This document shows positions 1 through 10,139 of a stretch of 64,000 bases of DNA, piece by piece. The position numbers and the translations under genes are program-made. Location: assembly GCF_027409185.1 (NCBI RefSeq), contig NC_084461.1, positions 139,917,001 to 139,981,000 on the forward strand, read 5' to 3'. The DNA comes from Cynocephalus volans. Taxonomy: Eukaryota > Chordata > Mammalia > Dermoptera > Cynocephalidae. Position 1 is the stretch's first letter, and each line of letters begins with the position of its first letter. The notes under the pieces are model-generated. The model saw only the letters and a program-made list of their open reading frames with translations. It did no database searches and had not been told where the DNA came from.

Positions 1-840
1 CTTGACCTTCAGCAAGAGGGCTGACAGCCCAAGCTGGAAACTTGGGTCCTTCTTCCCCAGCTGTCAGAATGGCAGGGGCAGGGGACAGATGCCTGGGCAT
101 CCAGGCGTGAGTGGCAAGGCCCCCTTCACTAGCGTCTCTGGGCAGATTCATTCAGAGCTTGACCTTTTGAATGCAAAACACTTGTCAGGTTGCCAAGGTC
201 ATCCAGTCAGGGAATGGATATAACCAGGAGAAGAATATTCCTGTGGTTGTCCCAGGAATGCTCACTCTCTGACGTTGGTCACAGGGTCAATTTGGAGAGA
301 AATGGCTTCTAGAGAGCTCAGGGTATACTTGGAAACTGGAACTTCTCCACAATCTGGTTGGTGTTGCTCAATTTTTAAAAGCCATGCCTCCATTTCATAA
401 ATATGAGGCTTTCTGTAATTTGCATTATAAAAGATAATTATATATATTTTTCATTTTTTAACTATAAAATTGTATGGTTTATTTGGGCAAGCATTTTCAT
501 ATTAGATTCCTCCCCTGACCCCCACTCCAATTTTAGAAAATTTCTCTGGGAGGGTTTGGGGAGACAGAATGCTTGTTTTCTTGGGAGTCATTGATATGAA
601 TGGTGTGCTTATAGAAATGTCTCAGTTGACGCATCTGGACAAGAGATTTGGGCAAGAGAGCTCTGTGAAAAATAAAATCATGGAATGTTCTATAAACTTG
701 TTATTGGTGGAAAAGCTTTTCTTTAGGAGTCAAACCACAGAGGCTACATCAGAGGTTAGTGATTTTAAGGTATATATTTACAACCCTAAATTGCTACTGA
801 GATCATGAATTCACATCCTCATTGTGTGAATGTTTACAAT
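1..840. other. Unassigned non-coding DNA
   Basis: I recognise no gene or repeat family here. The first 250 bases are moderately GC-rich and the rest is AT-rich. Open frames of 63-79 codons show no familiar motif and look like chance. Confidence 0.5.
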
Positions 841-844
841 TAAG

Positions 845-1383
845 TAGATTGTAAAGTGGCTACAAATCCCTCCCATCCTGGTGTATACTCCCCTTCACTG
901 TGTGGCTTTGCTCCTCCTTCCAACAAGAGCTGGAGTCACTTTCTCTATCTCTTGAATCTGGGCTTGGCCATGTGACCTGCTTTGGTCAAAGGAACATTAA
1001 AAAATGTGATGACAGCAGAGATTTGAAAACCGCTTGTACATTGGGCTTGCTCTCCCTATGCTGCTAGAACCCCTTTTTGCCACCATATGAAGAAGCCCAG
1101 ACCAGCCTGTTAGAACATGAGAAACCATGTGGAGCAAAGACAGGCTGGTTTAGATGAAGCCCTGAGAGCAACTGTTCTACCAACCATCAGTCTATGTGAG
1201 TGAAGCCACCCTAAACATTCCCGTCCCAATCAAACTGCCAGCTGAAGACCGAGATTTGCCAAGCTGGCCCAGGCCAGAAGAACTGTCCAGCACATCCACA
1301 GAATCATGGGAAATAACATGTTTGCCGCTTTAAGCCACTAAGTTGGGGGGTACTTTATTATACAACAAAGCTAACTGATTCAA
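845..1383 (+). repeat. LTR-like repeat (MaLR/ERVL type)
   Basis: The segment ends in a 'taagccactaagttggggggta...caacaaagctaactgattca' style terminus typical of MaLR/ERVL LTR ends. Upstream it contains 'ggccatgtgacctgctttggtcaa' and 'gccaccatatgaagaagccc' type phrases seen in old eutherian LTRs. The exact family is not assigned and no flanking target duplication was found. Confidence 0.55.
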
Positions 1384-1429
1384 ACTCTAATTTTAAAAAA
1401 CATTTCAACCCAAATTTTTAGTGTGTTTG

Positions 1430-1615
1430 AAGGGTTAGCAAATTAAGGCCATTTGGCTGGCCCTCTGTTTTTGTAAATAAAGTTTTATTGGAACATGTTA
1501 ATTCGTTACATATTTTCTATGGCTTTCCTGAGCAGTTACAACAAAGGCTGTATAGACCTCAAAGACTAAAATATTTACTATCTAATCCTTTAAGAAAAAG
1601 TGTGCCAACCCCTAC
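1430..1615 (+). mobile_element. Non-autonomous hAT-type DNA transposon copy
   Basis: It starts near 'agggttagcaaattaaggcc', contains 'gtaaataaagttttattgg' and ends 'gtgccaacccct'. The ends form the inverted 'AGGGGTTGGCAAA' termini of a common roughly 220-bp eutherian hAT element. Two further copies lie at 31262-31492 and 59616-60155. The family name is not assigned. Confidence 0.65.
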
Positions 1616-1724
1616 AGTGAGTGTGCTTTTCTAATTTTTTCTAATTGCTGTATAGGAGTTCATCTTTTTGTAACGTATTATTTCATTTTCTTTAGGGTAT
1701 CTTTTCATGAATAACAAGTTCTTA

Positions 1725-1820
1725 CATTTATTTATTTATTTATTTTGGCAGCAGGCCGGTATGAACCCCTGACCGTGGTGTTATAAGGCTACACTCCAAC
1801 CAAGCTAGCCGGCCAGCCCC
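1725..1820 (-). mobile_element. CYN-type SINE, monomer
   Basis: Read on the minus strand this is one tRNA-Ile-like unit ('ggccggctagcttggttgga', then 'ggtcaggggttcataccgg') followed by a (TAAA)n-like tail at 1725-1742. The 9-bp target duplication 'aagttctta' flanks it at 1716-1724 and 1821-1829. It has A-box-like and B-box-like promoter remnants inherited from the tRNA. Confidence 0.85.
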
Positions 1821-1930
1821 AAGTTCTTAATTTTAAATAGCCAAATTGACAGTTTTTTTTTTTTTTAAATAGTCAATGCTTATGTCTTGTTTAAGAAATC
1901 ATTCCCTACTGCAAGGTTTAAAAAAAAAAA

Positions 1931-1950
1931 CATATATATATATATATATT
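1931..1950. repeat. (TA)n microsatellite
   Basis: A run of alternating TA follows a poly(A) stretch, inside antisense L1 sequence. Confidence 0.9.
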
Positions 1951-2176
1951 CTATTTAACAATAAATGTTTTAACATTTAGGTCTTTAATGCTGGAGTTGG
2001 TTTTTGGATATAGTGTCAGGCAGGAACTCAATTTCTTTTTTCTAAATGGATTGCATTTTTTTCTAATGGCTCCATTTATGGAAGTTATTTCTTTCCCCAC
2101 TGATGTGATATGCCACCTCTATCATCTATTAACATGACAAAGAGTGTGCATTTGTTTCCAAGTTTACTATTCTCTT

Positions 2177-2206
2177 CTATTCCATTCCATTCTATTCTAT
2201 TCTACT
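2177..2206. repeat. Imperfect (ATTCT/ATTCC)n tract
   Basis: Pentanucleotide units 'ctatt', 'ccatt' and 'ctatt' recur over about 30 bases. Confidence 0.75.
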
Positions 2207-2972
2207 CAATTTATCTGACTTTGCACCAATATGACTGTCTTAATTACTATAGTTTCATAATACATTGATAGTTTGTGAGGCAAGTCCTCTGCCCTTTTCT
2301 TCTTTGGAGAATCCTAGCTAATTTAGTCTTTTCCTCTTTCATATGCATTTTAGAATCATTTTATCAGGTTCCATGTGGAACCCTGTCGAAATATTGTATT
2401 GAATCTATAGGTAAATTTGGTAAATTTTGTCTACAATGTTGTGTTTCTACCCAGGGACATGGTTTATTTCTCCTTTTATTTAGGTCTTCTTAATATCTTA
2501 TTAAGTTTTATACATTTTTCTGTAGTTCTGACACATCTTTAGAGTTTTTTCCTATGTTGGAAAAAATTCTTTTCTGAAATTTTTTTAAAAAATTACATTT
2601 TCTAATTGTTTATTGCTGTTGTATAGAAACACAACTTAAAAATATTAATTTTATAACAAGCCTTCTTGCTAAATTCTATTGTTTCTAATAATTTGTCTAG
2701 ATATTCTTTTGAGTGCTATATTTACATAATCATATAATACGCAGTTAACTATGGGTTTTTCTTTTCTAATACCTAGAACTCCAACTTCTTTTTATTTACT
2801 GGCTCAGACTTTCACAATGTGAACAGGAGTGGTATTAATGGAATCCTGTTCCATTTCTGATTTTAAAAAGAATGATCCTAGCATTTCCTCATTTAGAATA
2901 ATGTTCACGCTAGATTATTTACAGATACTTCTATGTCTTTTTAGTATATCCTCATCCTCAGCCCTTCCTTAC

Positions 2973-3070
2973 TTTTTTTTTTTTTGGTGGCTGGCTGCTA
3001 TGGAGATCCCAACCCTTGACGTTGGTGCTATCAGTACCATGCTCTCCCACGTGAGCTAAGCAGCCAGCCC
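2973..3070 (-). mobile_element. CYN-type SINE, monomer
   Basis: The minus strand reads 'ggggctggctgcttagctca', then 'gggagagcatggt...caagggttgggatc', ending in a poly(A) tail (T-run 2973-2985). Near-identical flanks 'ccttccttac' (2963-2972) and 'cctttcttac' (from 3073) look like a target duplication. Confidence 0.82.
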
Positions 3071-3324
3071 CTCCTTTCTTACTTTCTGGAGCAAAAAATG
3101 TTCCAGGTTTATCTTGTATTTCCCTATCCAGTCCTGCAGTTAGCCTTTTCTCCAAAGAGCCTTTATTTCTTTAAGTGGAGGATGGTATAGAGAAGCCAAG
3201 ATCTGGGCATTAGGGGTACTCACAGTTACTCACAAATCATCTTTCTAGGTCCTCTTAGTGTACGGACACGTACACACATACATATTCACTTCTCTATCTC
3301 TGTATATTAAAAATCATGAGTTCA

Positions 3325-3487
3325 GGGCCAGCCCCGTGGCTCACTCGGGAGAGTGCGGAGCTGATGGCGCTGAGGCCACGGGTTTGGATCCTATATAGGG
3401 ATGCCCGGTACACTCACTGGCTGAGTGCGGTGCGGACGGCACCATGCCGAGGGTTGCGATCCCCTTACCGGTCCAAAAAAAAAAAAA
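3325..3487 (+). mobile_element. CYN-type SINE, dimer
   Basis: Two tRNA-Ile-like units lie head to tail: 'ccgtggctcactcgggagag' with 'gggtttggatcc', then 'cactggctgagtgcggtgcg' with 'gggttgcgatcccctta'. An A-tail follows. A perfect 13-bp target duplication 'aatcatgagttca' sits at 3312-3324 and 3488-3500, so it is a clean L1-mediated insertion into L1 3' UTR sequence. Confidence 0.92.
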
Positions 3488-3660
3488 AATCATGAGTTCA
3501 CACTGATACTTCCAGTTCCAATTCAACAACACAGGATCATTCTTGCCTTCCCCTTTTCCATATTTGTAACTCTTTTTCAGCAAGAAACCTGGTTTCCATT
3601 ATCCTTAATGCATTTATTTGCCCAGGTCTCCCTATATGTAATCAAGCTCTTGCAGCCTAG

Positions 3661-3720
3661 GCCACAAACACAGGGGAGGGGAAAGGGAAGAAGGAGGAGC
3701 AGGGAGAGGAAGGAGAAAAT
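3661..3720. repeat. Purine-rich low-complexity tract
   Basis: A GGA/GAAGG-rich stretch of about 60 bases with almost no pyrimidines. Confidence 0.75.
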
Positions 3721-3949
3721 GTGGTTTTTTGTTTTTCTTTTTTAGTCTTTTTTATTTTGTAGAACCATCTCTCTTCCCATACAACACTGGAGAGAAAAGA
3801 CAGAAAGATAAAGAAGGACAGGGGAGGGGAAAAGTACCAGAGTGCCTCACAGGAAACAGGTCATTCTGGTCTCTGCAGCTTGGGGTGGGGCTGAGTGGCT
3901 GGTGGCATATCAAGCCAGTCAGTCCCTCCTATTGTCTTCCAGGTGGCTC

Positions 3950-4405
3950 TTTGGTTATTGTCAAAGAAAACCAGAGCTGGACAGTAGTTAAAGCAGTAAA
4001 CACAGATTCAATCCAGGACTATTGCAATAGAGGAAAAAAGACCTCGGTATAGAATTGGGCTCAATTCCAAATATAGCAGGGGCAAGTGGGGATTTATAGC
4101 CAAGGAGCAAGGTGGGAGTCAGCAGATGGAAAATTACTAAGAGAAAACATCAGGGGTAAGGGGGATCCTGACTAAACTGACCTAACAAGATTCCTGCTGA
4201 AGGCGAGCCAGAGTGATCAGACATCACCTGGGAGATGGTGGAGGAGGAAGACCTCGATTAGATATCAAGGGTGATCAGTTATGGAGGATGGGAAATTCTG
4301 GCTAAACCAATTTAGCATGATTCTTGCTAAAGCTGGTCAATGAAGAGATGAATATAGGAGTCCAAAACTAAGACCTAGTTGAAAAATAGATCAGGGGAGC
4401 CTGAG
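3950..4405 (-). repeat. ERV-like repeat with internal tandem units
   Basis: Phrases such as 'aaagcagtaaacacagattc', 'atttatagccaaggagcaag' and 'actaaactgacctaacaaga' match what I recall of a mammalian endogenous-retrovirus LTR family. The orientation is inferred as minus and the family is not named. A block at 4163-4210 recurs in diverged form at 4290-4337, a period of about 127 bp. It lies just past the C-terminal end of the MARK2 retrocopy. Confidence 0.5.
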
Positions 4406-4993
4406 TCAAGTATGGTCAAGGAGAGACTTTGTTATTTTGGGGGGTGATGCCTTTGAAGAACATGGAGGTGCTGGGTATGTGTTTACACTGACCCCCATTG
4501 AACGACTGCTGTGGAGTCTGCACATCTCTACCTTCCGCTGCCCGAAGCCCTCTTGGCCTTGCTCACCATGCGTGCACAGCAGCACCATTTCTTGTTCAGC
4601 TCCTACTGGCAGCTGTTTGTGTTGAACACTTTGCTGAATTCCTGCATCGTCTCATTGTGCTCCACGGAGCTTGAGGTCTTCAAAGTCCATGTGAAATGTA
4701 GCAAGAGTGGCTTGGCCTCTCCCGGTTTGAGCATTTTCATTCAGTCTCTGCTTTCAGGTTCCTTCTGGAAGACCTGAAACAAAGATGCCTCCCTATAAAC
4801 TTGAAGGAGAACTTGCTGTTTGTGGAAGGGCTGGGGTGGTCCTCTTCCCCTCCAGACTGCACAGGGGGCTGGCAGGCACATTGGCTGAGCTGCTAACCTT
4901 CTGCCCTATCTCCTGACCTTCCTCAGGATCTGCATTGCTCCTTTGATAGAGGAGCAAGAGTTGCTTACAGCAGCGATTGCTTAGAGTAGCAAT

Positions 4994-5372
4994 TGTTATG
5001 GACTACATTTTGTGTCTCCCCACAAATTCATATGCTGAAGCCCTGTCAATGTGACTGTGTTCAGAGATAGGGCCTTTAAAGAGGTTATGTAATGTTAAAT
5101 GAGGTCATAAGAGTAGGACCCTAATCCAGTAAGACTGGTGTCCTTACAAGAAGAAGAAGACCCACCAGGGATACGTGGGCACAGAGTAAAGGCCATGTGA
5201 AAACACCGTGAGAAGACAGCGGTCTGCAAGACAAGGAGAAAGACCTTGGAAGAACCTAGCCCTGTTGGCACCTTGATCTCAGACTTCCAATCTCCAGAAC
5301 TGTGAAAAAATAAATTTCTGTTGTTTAAGCCATCAGTTTGTTTTGTTATGGCAGCCCTAGTAAATTAATATA
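4994..5372 (+). mobile_element. Solo MaLR LTR (MLT1/MST group)
   Basis: It begins TGTTATGGACTACATTTTG, contains 'gaggtcataagagtagga' and 'ggcaccttgatctcagactt', then AATAAATTTCTGTTGTTTAA, and ends '...cagccctagtaaattaata'. The 5-bp repeat 'gcaat' flanks it (4989-4993 and 5373-5377). MARK2-derived sequence continues on both sides, so the LTR landed in the retrocopy. Confidence 0.88.
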
Positions 5373-6549
5373 GCAATTACAGGTGGGAATGGCAGGCTCA
5401 CTGAAACTCATGCTTGGGGTTGGCAAACGCCCTATGCTGTACCTTGTGGGCTGTGGAAAATGTGCTGCTGTTGGGCAGATCAGCTGATGGCTGGGGCTTC
5501 AGGGCAATGGTGTCAACCTGCAGCTTGGATCTCTTGTAGTCCAGGGGCAGATAGGTAGTCATCACCTTGTACCTCTGGCCCATCAGTGAGTTTTGATTCT
5601 CTTCTGTGTGTAACCTATGGACACCATCAACACAGGAAGTGGCTCCACATAAGGCTTTAGTTCGTCATCTGCGTGAGAAGTACAGAATATGTTCATCCAT
5701 GGATGCTTCATGATTTGCTCCAAAGCATCCCTCTTGCTGGGATTAAGAATGAGAAATTTCTTGATCAAGTTTTCTCATTCTATGGATAAGTAGAAGGGAA
5801 CATGATATATTGCACTCTGTGCTCTATCCCACAGCTCCTTGAAGTTCTGTCCATCAAAGGCACTGATCCTCTGACCAGTTTATAGAGGATGACTCCCAGG
5901 TTCCATATATCCATGATGGGACCATCATACTTCTGGATCTGAAAGGGTTCCAAGGACAGCAAAGCGGGTACTTCCCCAGAAGGTATCCAGCTTGTTGCCA
6001 AAGCTGAATTCATTGCTAAAGCAAAAGTCTGCAATGTTTATGTCCAAGTCAGCATTCAAGAGCAGGTTTTCTGCCTTTGAGTCTCTATGGACAATACACT
6101 TGTGTTGACAGTAATGTACAGCAGATACTATCTGGTGGAATTCAGCTTGGACTTCTTTTTCTTGTGTTCTTCCATGAGTCAGGAGGTGTACTTCTCCACT
6201 GGCATACTCGATAACAAGGAGTCTTATACTTAGTCTCAATCATTTCAAATAATTTCACTATGTTGGGATGATACAAAGACTTCATAATTTTTACTTTGCA
6301 GGATAGACTTTGGAAGGTGGAGGAATTCTGCTGAGTCTTGTCAATGATCCTTATGGCTACATTTTTTTCAATAAGGCTGTGCCTGCCAGGTCAACTTCAC
6401 CATGGTGAACATATCCTTGATGGTGTTGAGGAGCTGGTTTTTGCCAATATTGTATCCTCAGCAGAGATGGCCAAGAGACCCTGAAGCATACTGGACTTAC
6501 TGCCAGCCTTGAAGGCAAGGTGTCCCAAATTCAGCTTAAAACTGGGAAA

Positions 6550-6652
6550 GGGGGCTGGCTGGTTAGATCAGCTCGTTAGAGCATAGCCTTGTAAAACCAG
6601 GGTCAAGGGTTTAGATCCCCATACTGGGTATCTGCCAAAACCAAAACAAAAC
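6550..6652 (+). mobile_element. CYN-type SINE, monomer
   Basis: A single tRNA-Ile-like unit ('ggctggttagatcagctcgt', 'gggtcaagggtttagatccc') is followed by a (CAAAA)n-like tail. The 11-bp target duplication 'aaactgggaaa' lies at 6539-6549 and 6653-6663. The flanks appear to be the 5' part of the MARK2 retrocopy. Confidence 0.9.
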
Positions 6653-6734
6653 AAACTGGGAAAAGCTGGTGAGAAGCTTGGTCTAGATCATCTCAAAAGA
6701 AATTCACTTCTAAAGACCCCCTGACAAACTGATC

Positions 6735-7090
6735 TTTATGGTGGAATTAAAATACAATAATAAACTAAAATAAAAATAAAAACCAAATACTAACCAACCA
6801 AATTAAATAGTGAGAAGATGGAATAAATTTAGAAAATGAGAGAAAGAAAAAAGAAAATATAGAGAAAAAGGAAAAATGAGAAAAAGTGAAAAGAATAAAG
6901 AAAAAAGAAACAATGAGAAAAATAAAAGAAAGACCGAGGAAAAGAGAAAAATGAAATAAAAAATACAAAGTAAAATAAAAAATGAGAAAAAATAAAAATG
7001 GAAAAAATGAGAAAAAAGAGTAAAGAGAAGAGAAAAAAATTAATAGCAAATAAACAACATAAACAGAAAGAGCACAATACCAAAGAGAAA
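6735..7090. repeat. A-rich, purine-only tract of about 350 bp
   Basis: The plus strand is almost entirely A with interspersed G, as 'gagaaaaa', 'aaataaaa' and 'gaaaaatgag' motifs. The two minus-strand open frames here are Phe/Ser-rich translations of the tract and are not genes. It lies just upstream of the 5' side of the MARK2 retrocopy. Confidence 0.9.
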
Positions 7091-7249
7091 ACAAGCTAAC
7101 TTTGATCATAGTCCCTTAGGTCATTGAAAATCAATTTCCTGCGCTAGGTCTGAAAACCTGTGGTTGGAATTCCAGAACAATGGTTACTTATGAGGTCATA
7201 GCAAGAAAGGGACCTATCATGGATCGTGATAATCCACCATGGTCCCTCA

Positions 7250-7400
7250 TTTTTTTGCTCTCAGAAACCCTTTACTCTCAAAAAAATTATTGAAGAACCC
7301 AAGCAGCAACAGCTTTTCAATTTATGTGGGTTGTAGCTATCAATATTTATCTTACTAGTTATTATAAGCTGCATGATACTTAAGTGGCTTTTTCATTTCT
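7250..7400 (+). mobile_element. MER58-like hAT-Charlie fragment
   Basis: It reads 'ctctcagaaaccctttactc', then 'attattgaagaacccaagca', then 'tttatgtgggttgtagctat', matching the MER58 consensus as I recall it. Confidence 0.7.
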
Positions 7401-8040
7401 AGTTTGAAAAGATTTAATAATTTTTGTGTCATTGGGTTTTTAAAAATCCAAATATGTGAGGATTTTTAATTTTTCTCTTTTTATTAACTTCTTTTTTCCC
7501 CCCAGTTTGTATCTATAAAATGAAAGGACTCTATATGAACAAAACTAACTAAAATACCATTCTGAAAACAATGATTCCTCAATATCATCATCTTTTCAGT
7601 GTTAAAAATTTTAATTGTCTCATACATTTTGGAATTTTTTATTTTTCAGATTGTATGCTTGAATCAGGAGCCAAATAAAGTCCACATACTGTGATCGGTT
7701 GATGTCTTTTAAGCCTCTTTTAATATATGTTTCCATTCTATCTTCCTTGTAATTTATTTTTGTGGAATTCAGGTTCTCAGTTTCCTAGCTTTCCGAGTTT
7801 GCTGATTGTATTCCTGTGGTATAGATTAATGAGTTCATATGTATTTTCTGTAAATTGATAGTTGAGTATTGAGGTTTATTAGATTTAGATGTGATCTTTT
7901 TGGTAAGATTCCTTCACAGGTGGTGCTGTGTTTTTGGTTTTTTAATGAGGAAGCACATAATGTCTGATGGCCTCTCTTTTTGTGATGTTAACAGCCTTCT
8001 GTGCTCATTTGCTAGATCTATTAAATTATGATGAGTAGTA

Positions 8041-8911
8041 TGATGGTTCATTTTTGGTATCAACTTGACTGGGCTAAGGGATGCCCAGATAGCTGGTAAC
8101 ACATTCTTTCTGCATGTATCTGTGTGAATGTTTCCAGAAGAGATTAGCATTTGAATTAGTAGATTCAGTGTCTTAGTCCATTTGTGCTGCTATAACAAAA
8201 TACCTGAGACTGGGTAATTTATAAAGAATGGACATTTATTTCTCACAGTTCTGGAGGCTGGGGAGTCCAAGATCAAGGCTGCATCCTCCAGAGGAGAAGA
8301 ATGTTGTGTCCTCGCATGGCAGAAGAGCTAAGGAGCAAGCTAAAAAACTAGCCTAAATGCTGTGTGAAGCCTCTCTTATAACAGCCTTAATCTCTAACAT
8401 AAGGGAGCAGCTCTTATGGCCTAATCATTCCTCAAAGGCCCCACCTCTGAATTTTAGAAAGGATACCACATTCAAACCATAGCACTGAGTTAAGAAAATC
8501 ACCCTCCCCAATGTGAGTGGGCATCCCCTAATCCACCGAGGACCTGAATAGAACAAAAAGGGAAAGGAAGGGCAAGTTCCATCTCTCTACTGGATCATCC
8601 ACTTTCTTTTGTCCTGGGACAGTGCAGCTCCTTGTTCTCAAGCCTTCAGGAATTTTCATCCCCCACCCCCCTCTTTCTGGGCCTTGGGACTCTGACTGAG
8701 ACGTATGCCATTAGTTCCTTGACTCTTGGGCCTTTGGGCTCAGACTGGAACCATACCACTGGCTTTCTTGAGCCTTCGGCTTGCAGATGGCAGATGATGG
8801 GACTTCTTAGCCTCCATAATCATGTGAGCCAATCTCTCACAATAAATCTATTTCTATATATCTATATATATCCCATTGGTTCTGTTTCCCTGGAGAACCC
8901 TGACTAACACA
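8041..8911 (+). mobile_element. ERVL LTR (MLT2-like), interrupted
   Basis: It starts 'tgatggttcatttttggtat' and ends 'ctggagaaccctgactaaca', both typical of MLT2. It contains 'gtgagccaatctctcacaat' with an AATAAA signal shortly before the end. The pentamer 'agtag' occurs near both edges (8034-8038 and 8912-8916), with a 2-base offset on the left. A MaLR LTR interrupts it at 8169-8484. Confidence 0.83.
8169..8484 (-). mobile_element. Solo MaLR LTR nested in the ERVL LTR
   Basis: The plus strand reads TGTCTTAGTCCATTTGTGCT, then 'gactgggtaatttataaaga' and 'cacagttctggaggctgggg', ending 'caaaccatagca'. This is the reverse complement of an MLT1/MST LTR. Flanks 'ttcag' and 'ctgag' match only partly, so the target duplication is uncertain. 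Confidence 0.85.
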
Positions 8912-9435
8912 AGTAGCAAAATACTGAATCTATTATCCCTCCTTCAATTATCAGCTGGAGTACTTCTACAAAGAGAAATGTCTCCTCATCTATTGTTACA
9001 AACTTCTAACTCAATTCCTCAGGGTGAGAGATGATTATTTTTATGATTCCTGTTCTTGAATTATTGAAGCTTTTTTTATGGTCTAATACATGATTACGTT
9101 TTTAAACTTTTTTTCATATAAGGCTGCCAGATGAAATTTCACTTGACCAAATGTTTCTTCAACAAACAGGTATTTTGAAAGGTTCTCAATTAAGCCAAAG
9201 GAATAAATTGCTAAGTGAAGAATTTTGGCATCAGAAACATCACTTTGGTTGTTTGAGGTCCTGAAAATATTTGAGGTTTTGTTAGCCCTGGAAAAATATA
9301 AAGTAAACCATCTATAACACTATCTACAGCCCTTAATAACATGTCCAACATGCAGGACACAATCAGTATGTGTTAGCTATTATTAACATCATGTAATCTA
9401 ATCATCTCATTTTATATTTGGAAAACTAGGGCTAA

Positions 9436-9860
9436 TCGATTTGTTTATTTATTCAACAAGTGTTTAGTGAGCCTTTATTAAATGCTTGAGAAACCATAAA
9501 ACAAAGTTAGAGAGTTTGTTCTCTTTTGTTGTGGGGTGGGAGAAACACTATAACAAGTCAACAAATCAACAGATAAATTGAGAGGGTCATAAATGATACA
9601 AAGGGTGATGTGTTAGTATGACTGGGTGGAGCACTACTTTAGATGGGGTGCTAACATTTAAGCTGAGATTTCCTTAACAGGGAGGAGGTCAATAGATAAA
9701 GATATAGAAAAAGGACTTTCCTGCTGGCGTGCTGCAAGTGTAAAAGGCCCTGAGGTACAAATAAGCTTGGCATCTTCCCGGAGTGAAAAGACAGTTAGTG
9801 TGACTGACTCTTAATGAACAGGCAGAAGGGTGGTGGAAGGTCAGTCTAGATAGGCAGGTG
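9436..9860 (-). mobile_element. L2 LINE fragment
   Basis: Antisense L2 3' end: 'attcaacaagtgtttagtga' starts it and 'gtgtaaaaggccctgaggta' lies in the middle. The same blocks appear in sense in the L2 copy at 22960-24060. Confidence 0.7.
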
Positions 9861-10139
9861 GAGACGGAGATGAGTATCCAACTTTTCTGGTGGATTCTGT
9901 GCTGGTACATTTTGTATTTCACTGCATGATTCTGGGGCCCTGGGACTTGTGTTCCCTCAACAGTGCACGTGCAGCTACAGAATATAATATTTTAAAAATC
10001 ACTTTCCTCATTCTGCCCACATTTGGTCTGAAGTCTAGAATTGTCCCTTTAGAAAGCCAGTTCTCAAGGAAACATTGTTCCTTGCTGCAGCCTGGATTTT
10101 GTTTCTGGTGGCTGCAACACTGGATATTTCCAGGGATCG

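Larger units (their letters stand above)
1625..3660 (-). mobile_element. Old L1 (L1M/L1ME) fragments, antisense
   Basis: The plus strand reads as the reverse complement of L1 ORF2 and 3' UTR. Recognisable phrases are the ORF2-antisense block around 1975-2700 and the 3' UTR block around 3180-3650 ('aagccaagatctgggcatta', 'gcaagaaacctggtttccat'). It is heavily mutated with no long ORF. Three CYN SINEs interrupt it (1725-1820, 2973-3070, 3325-3487). It may be more than one L1 insertion. Confidence 0.65.
4415..6690 (-). pseudogene. MARK2P: MARK2 processed pseudogene
   Basis: This is a decayed, intron-less copy of MARK2, a Ser/Thr kinase that phosphorylates microtubule-associated proteins. On the minus strand the order follows the parent. 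It starts with an N-terminal segment near 6460-6550 (LGHL...SKS). The kinase domain follows at about 5800-6420, with [16 protein letters not shown] near 6089, and ADFCFSN near 6029. Then come [34 protein letters not shown] and the UBA-like MVSIGYT, with PSADL.NSS near 5460-5490. Last are VPASPL near 4870 and a KA1 domain at about 4419-4700 (FTW..KT, then SCQ, then TSM.FK). FLILNPSKR and PYVEPLP favour MARK2 over MARK1, 3 or 4. Damage includes frameshifts, stops, a catalytic-loop L-to-S change, DFG changed to DFC, and about 115 missing spacer residues between the TTP region and the segment before KA1. An LTR (4994-5372) and a CYN SINE (6550-6652) were inserted later. It is certainly non-functional as a kinase. 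Confidence 0.92.
7410..9130 (-). mobile_element. Old L1ME-type 3' UTR, antisense, with nested LTRs
   Basis: The left part (7410-8040, e.g. 'ggaagcacataatgtctgat') and right part (8917-9130, e.g. 'atcagctggagtacttctac') are consecutive segments of an old L1 3' UTR read in reverse. They are separated by an ERVL LTR at 8041-8911. Confidence 0.6.

Noticed and set aside
5780..6239. Live protein kinase
   Set aside because: Frameshifts, stops, DFG changed to DFC and a split by mobile elements show it is a pseudogene.
6765..7109. Phe/Ser-rich 114-codon membrane-like frame
   Set aside because: It arises from the purine-only tract on the opposite strand and has no codon structure.
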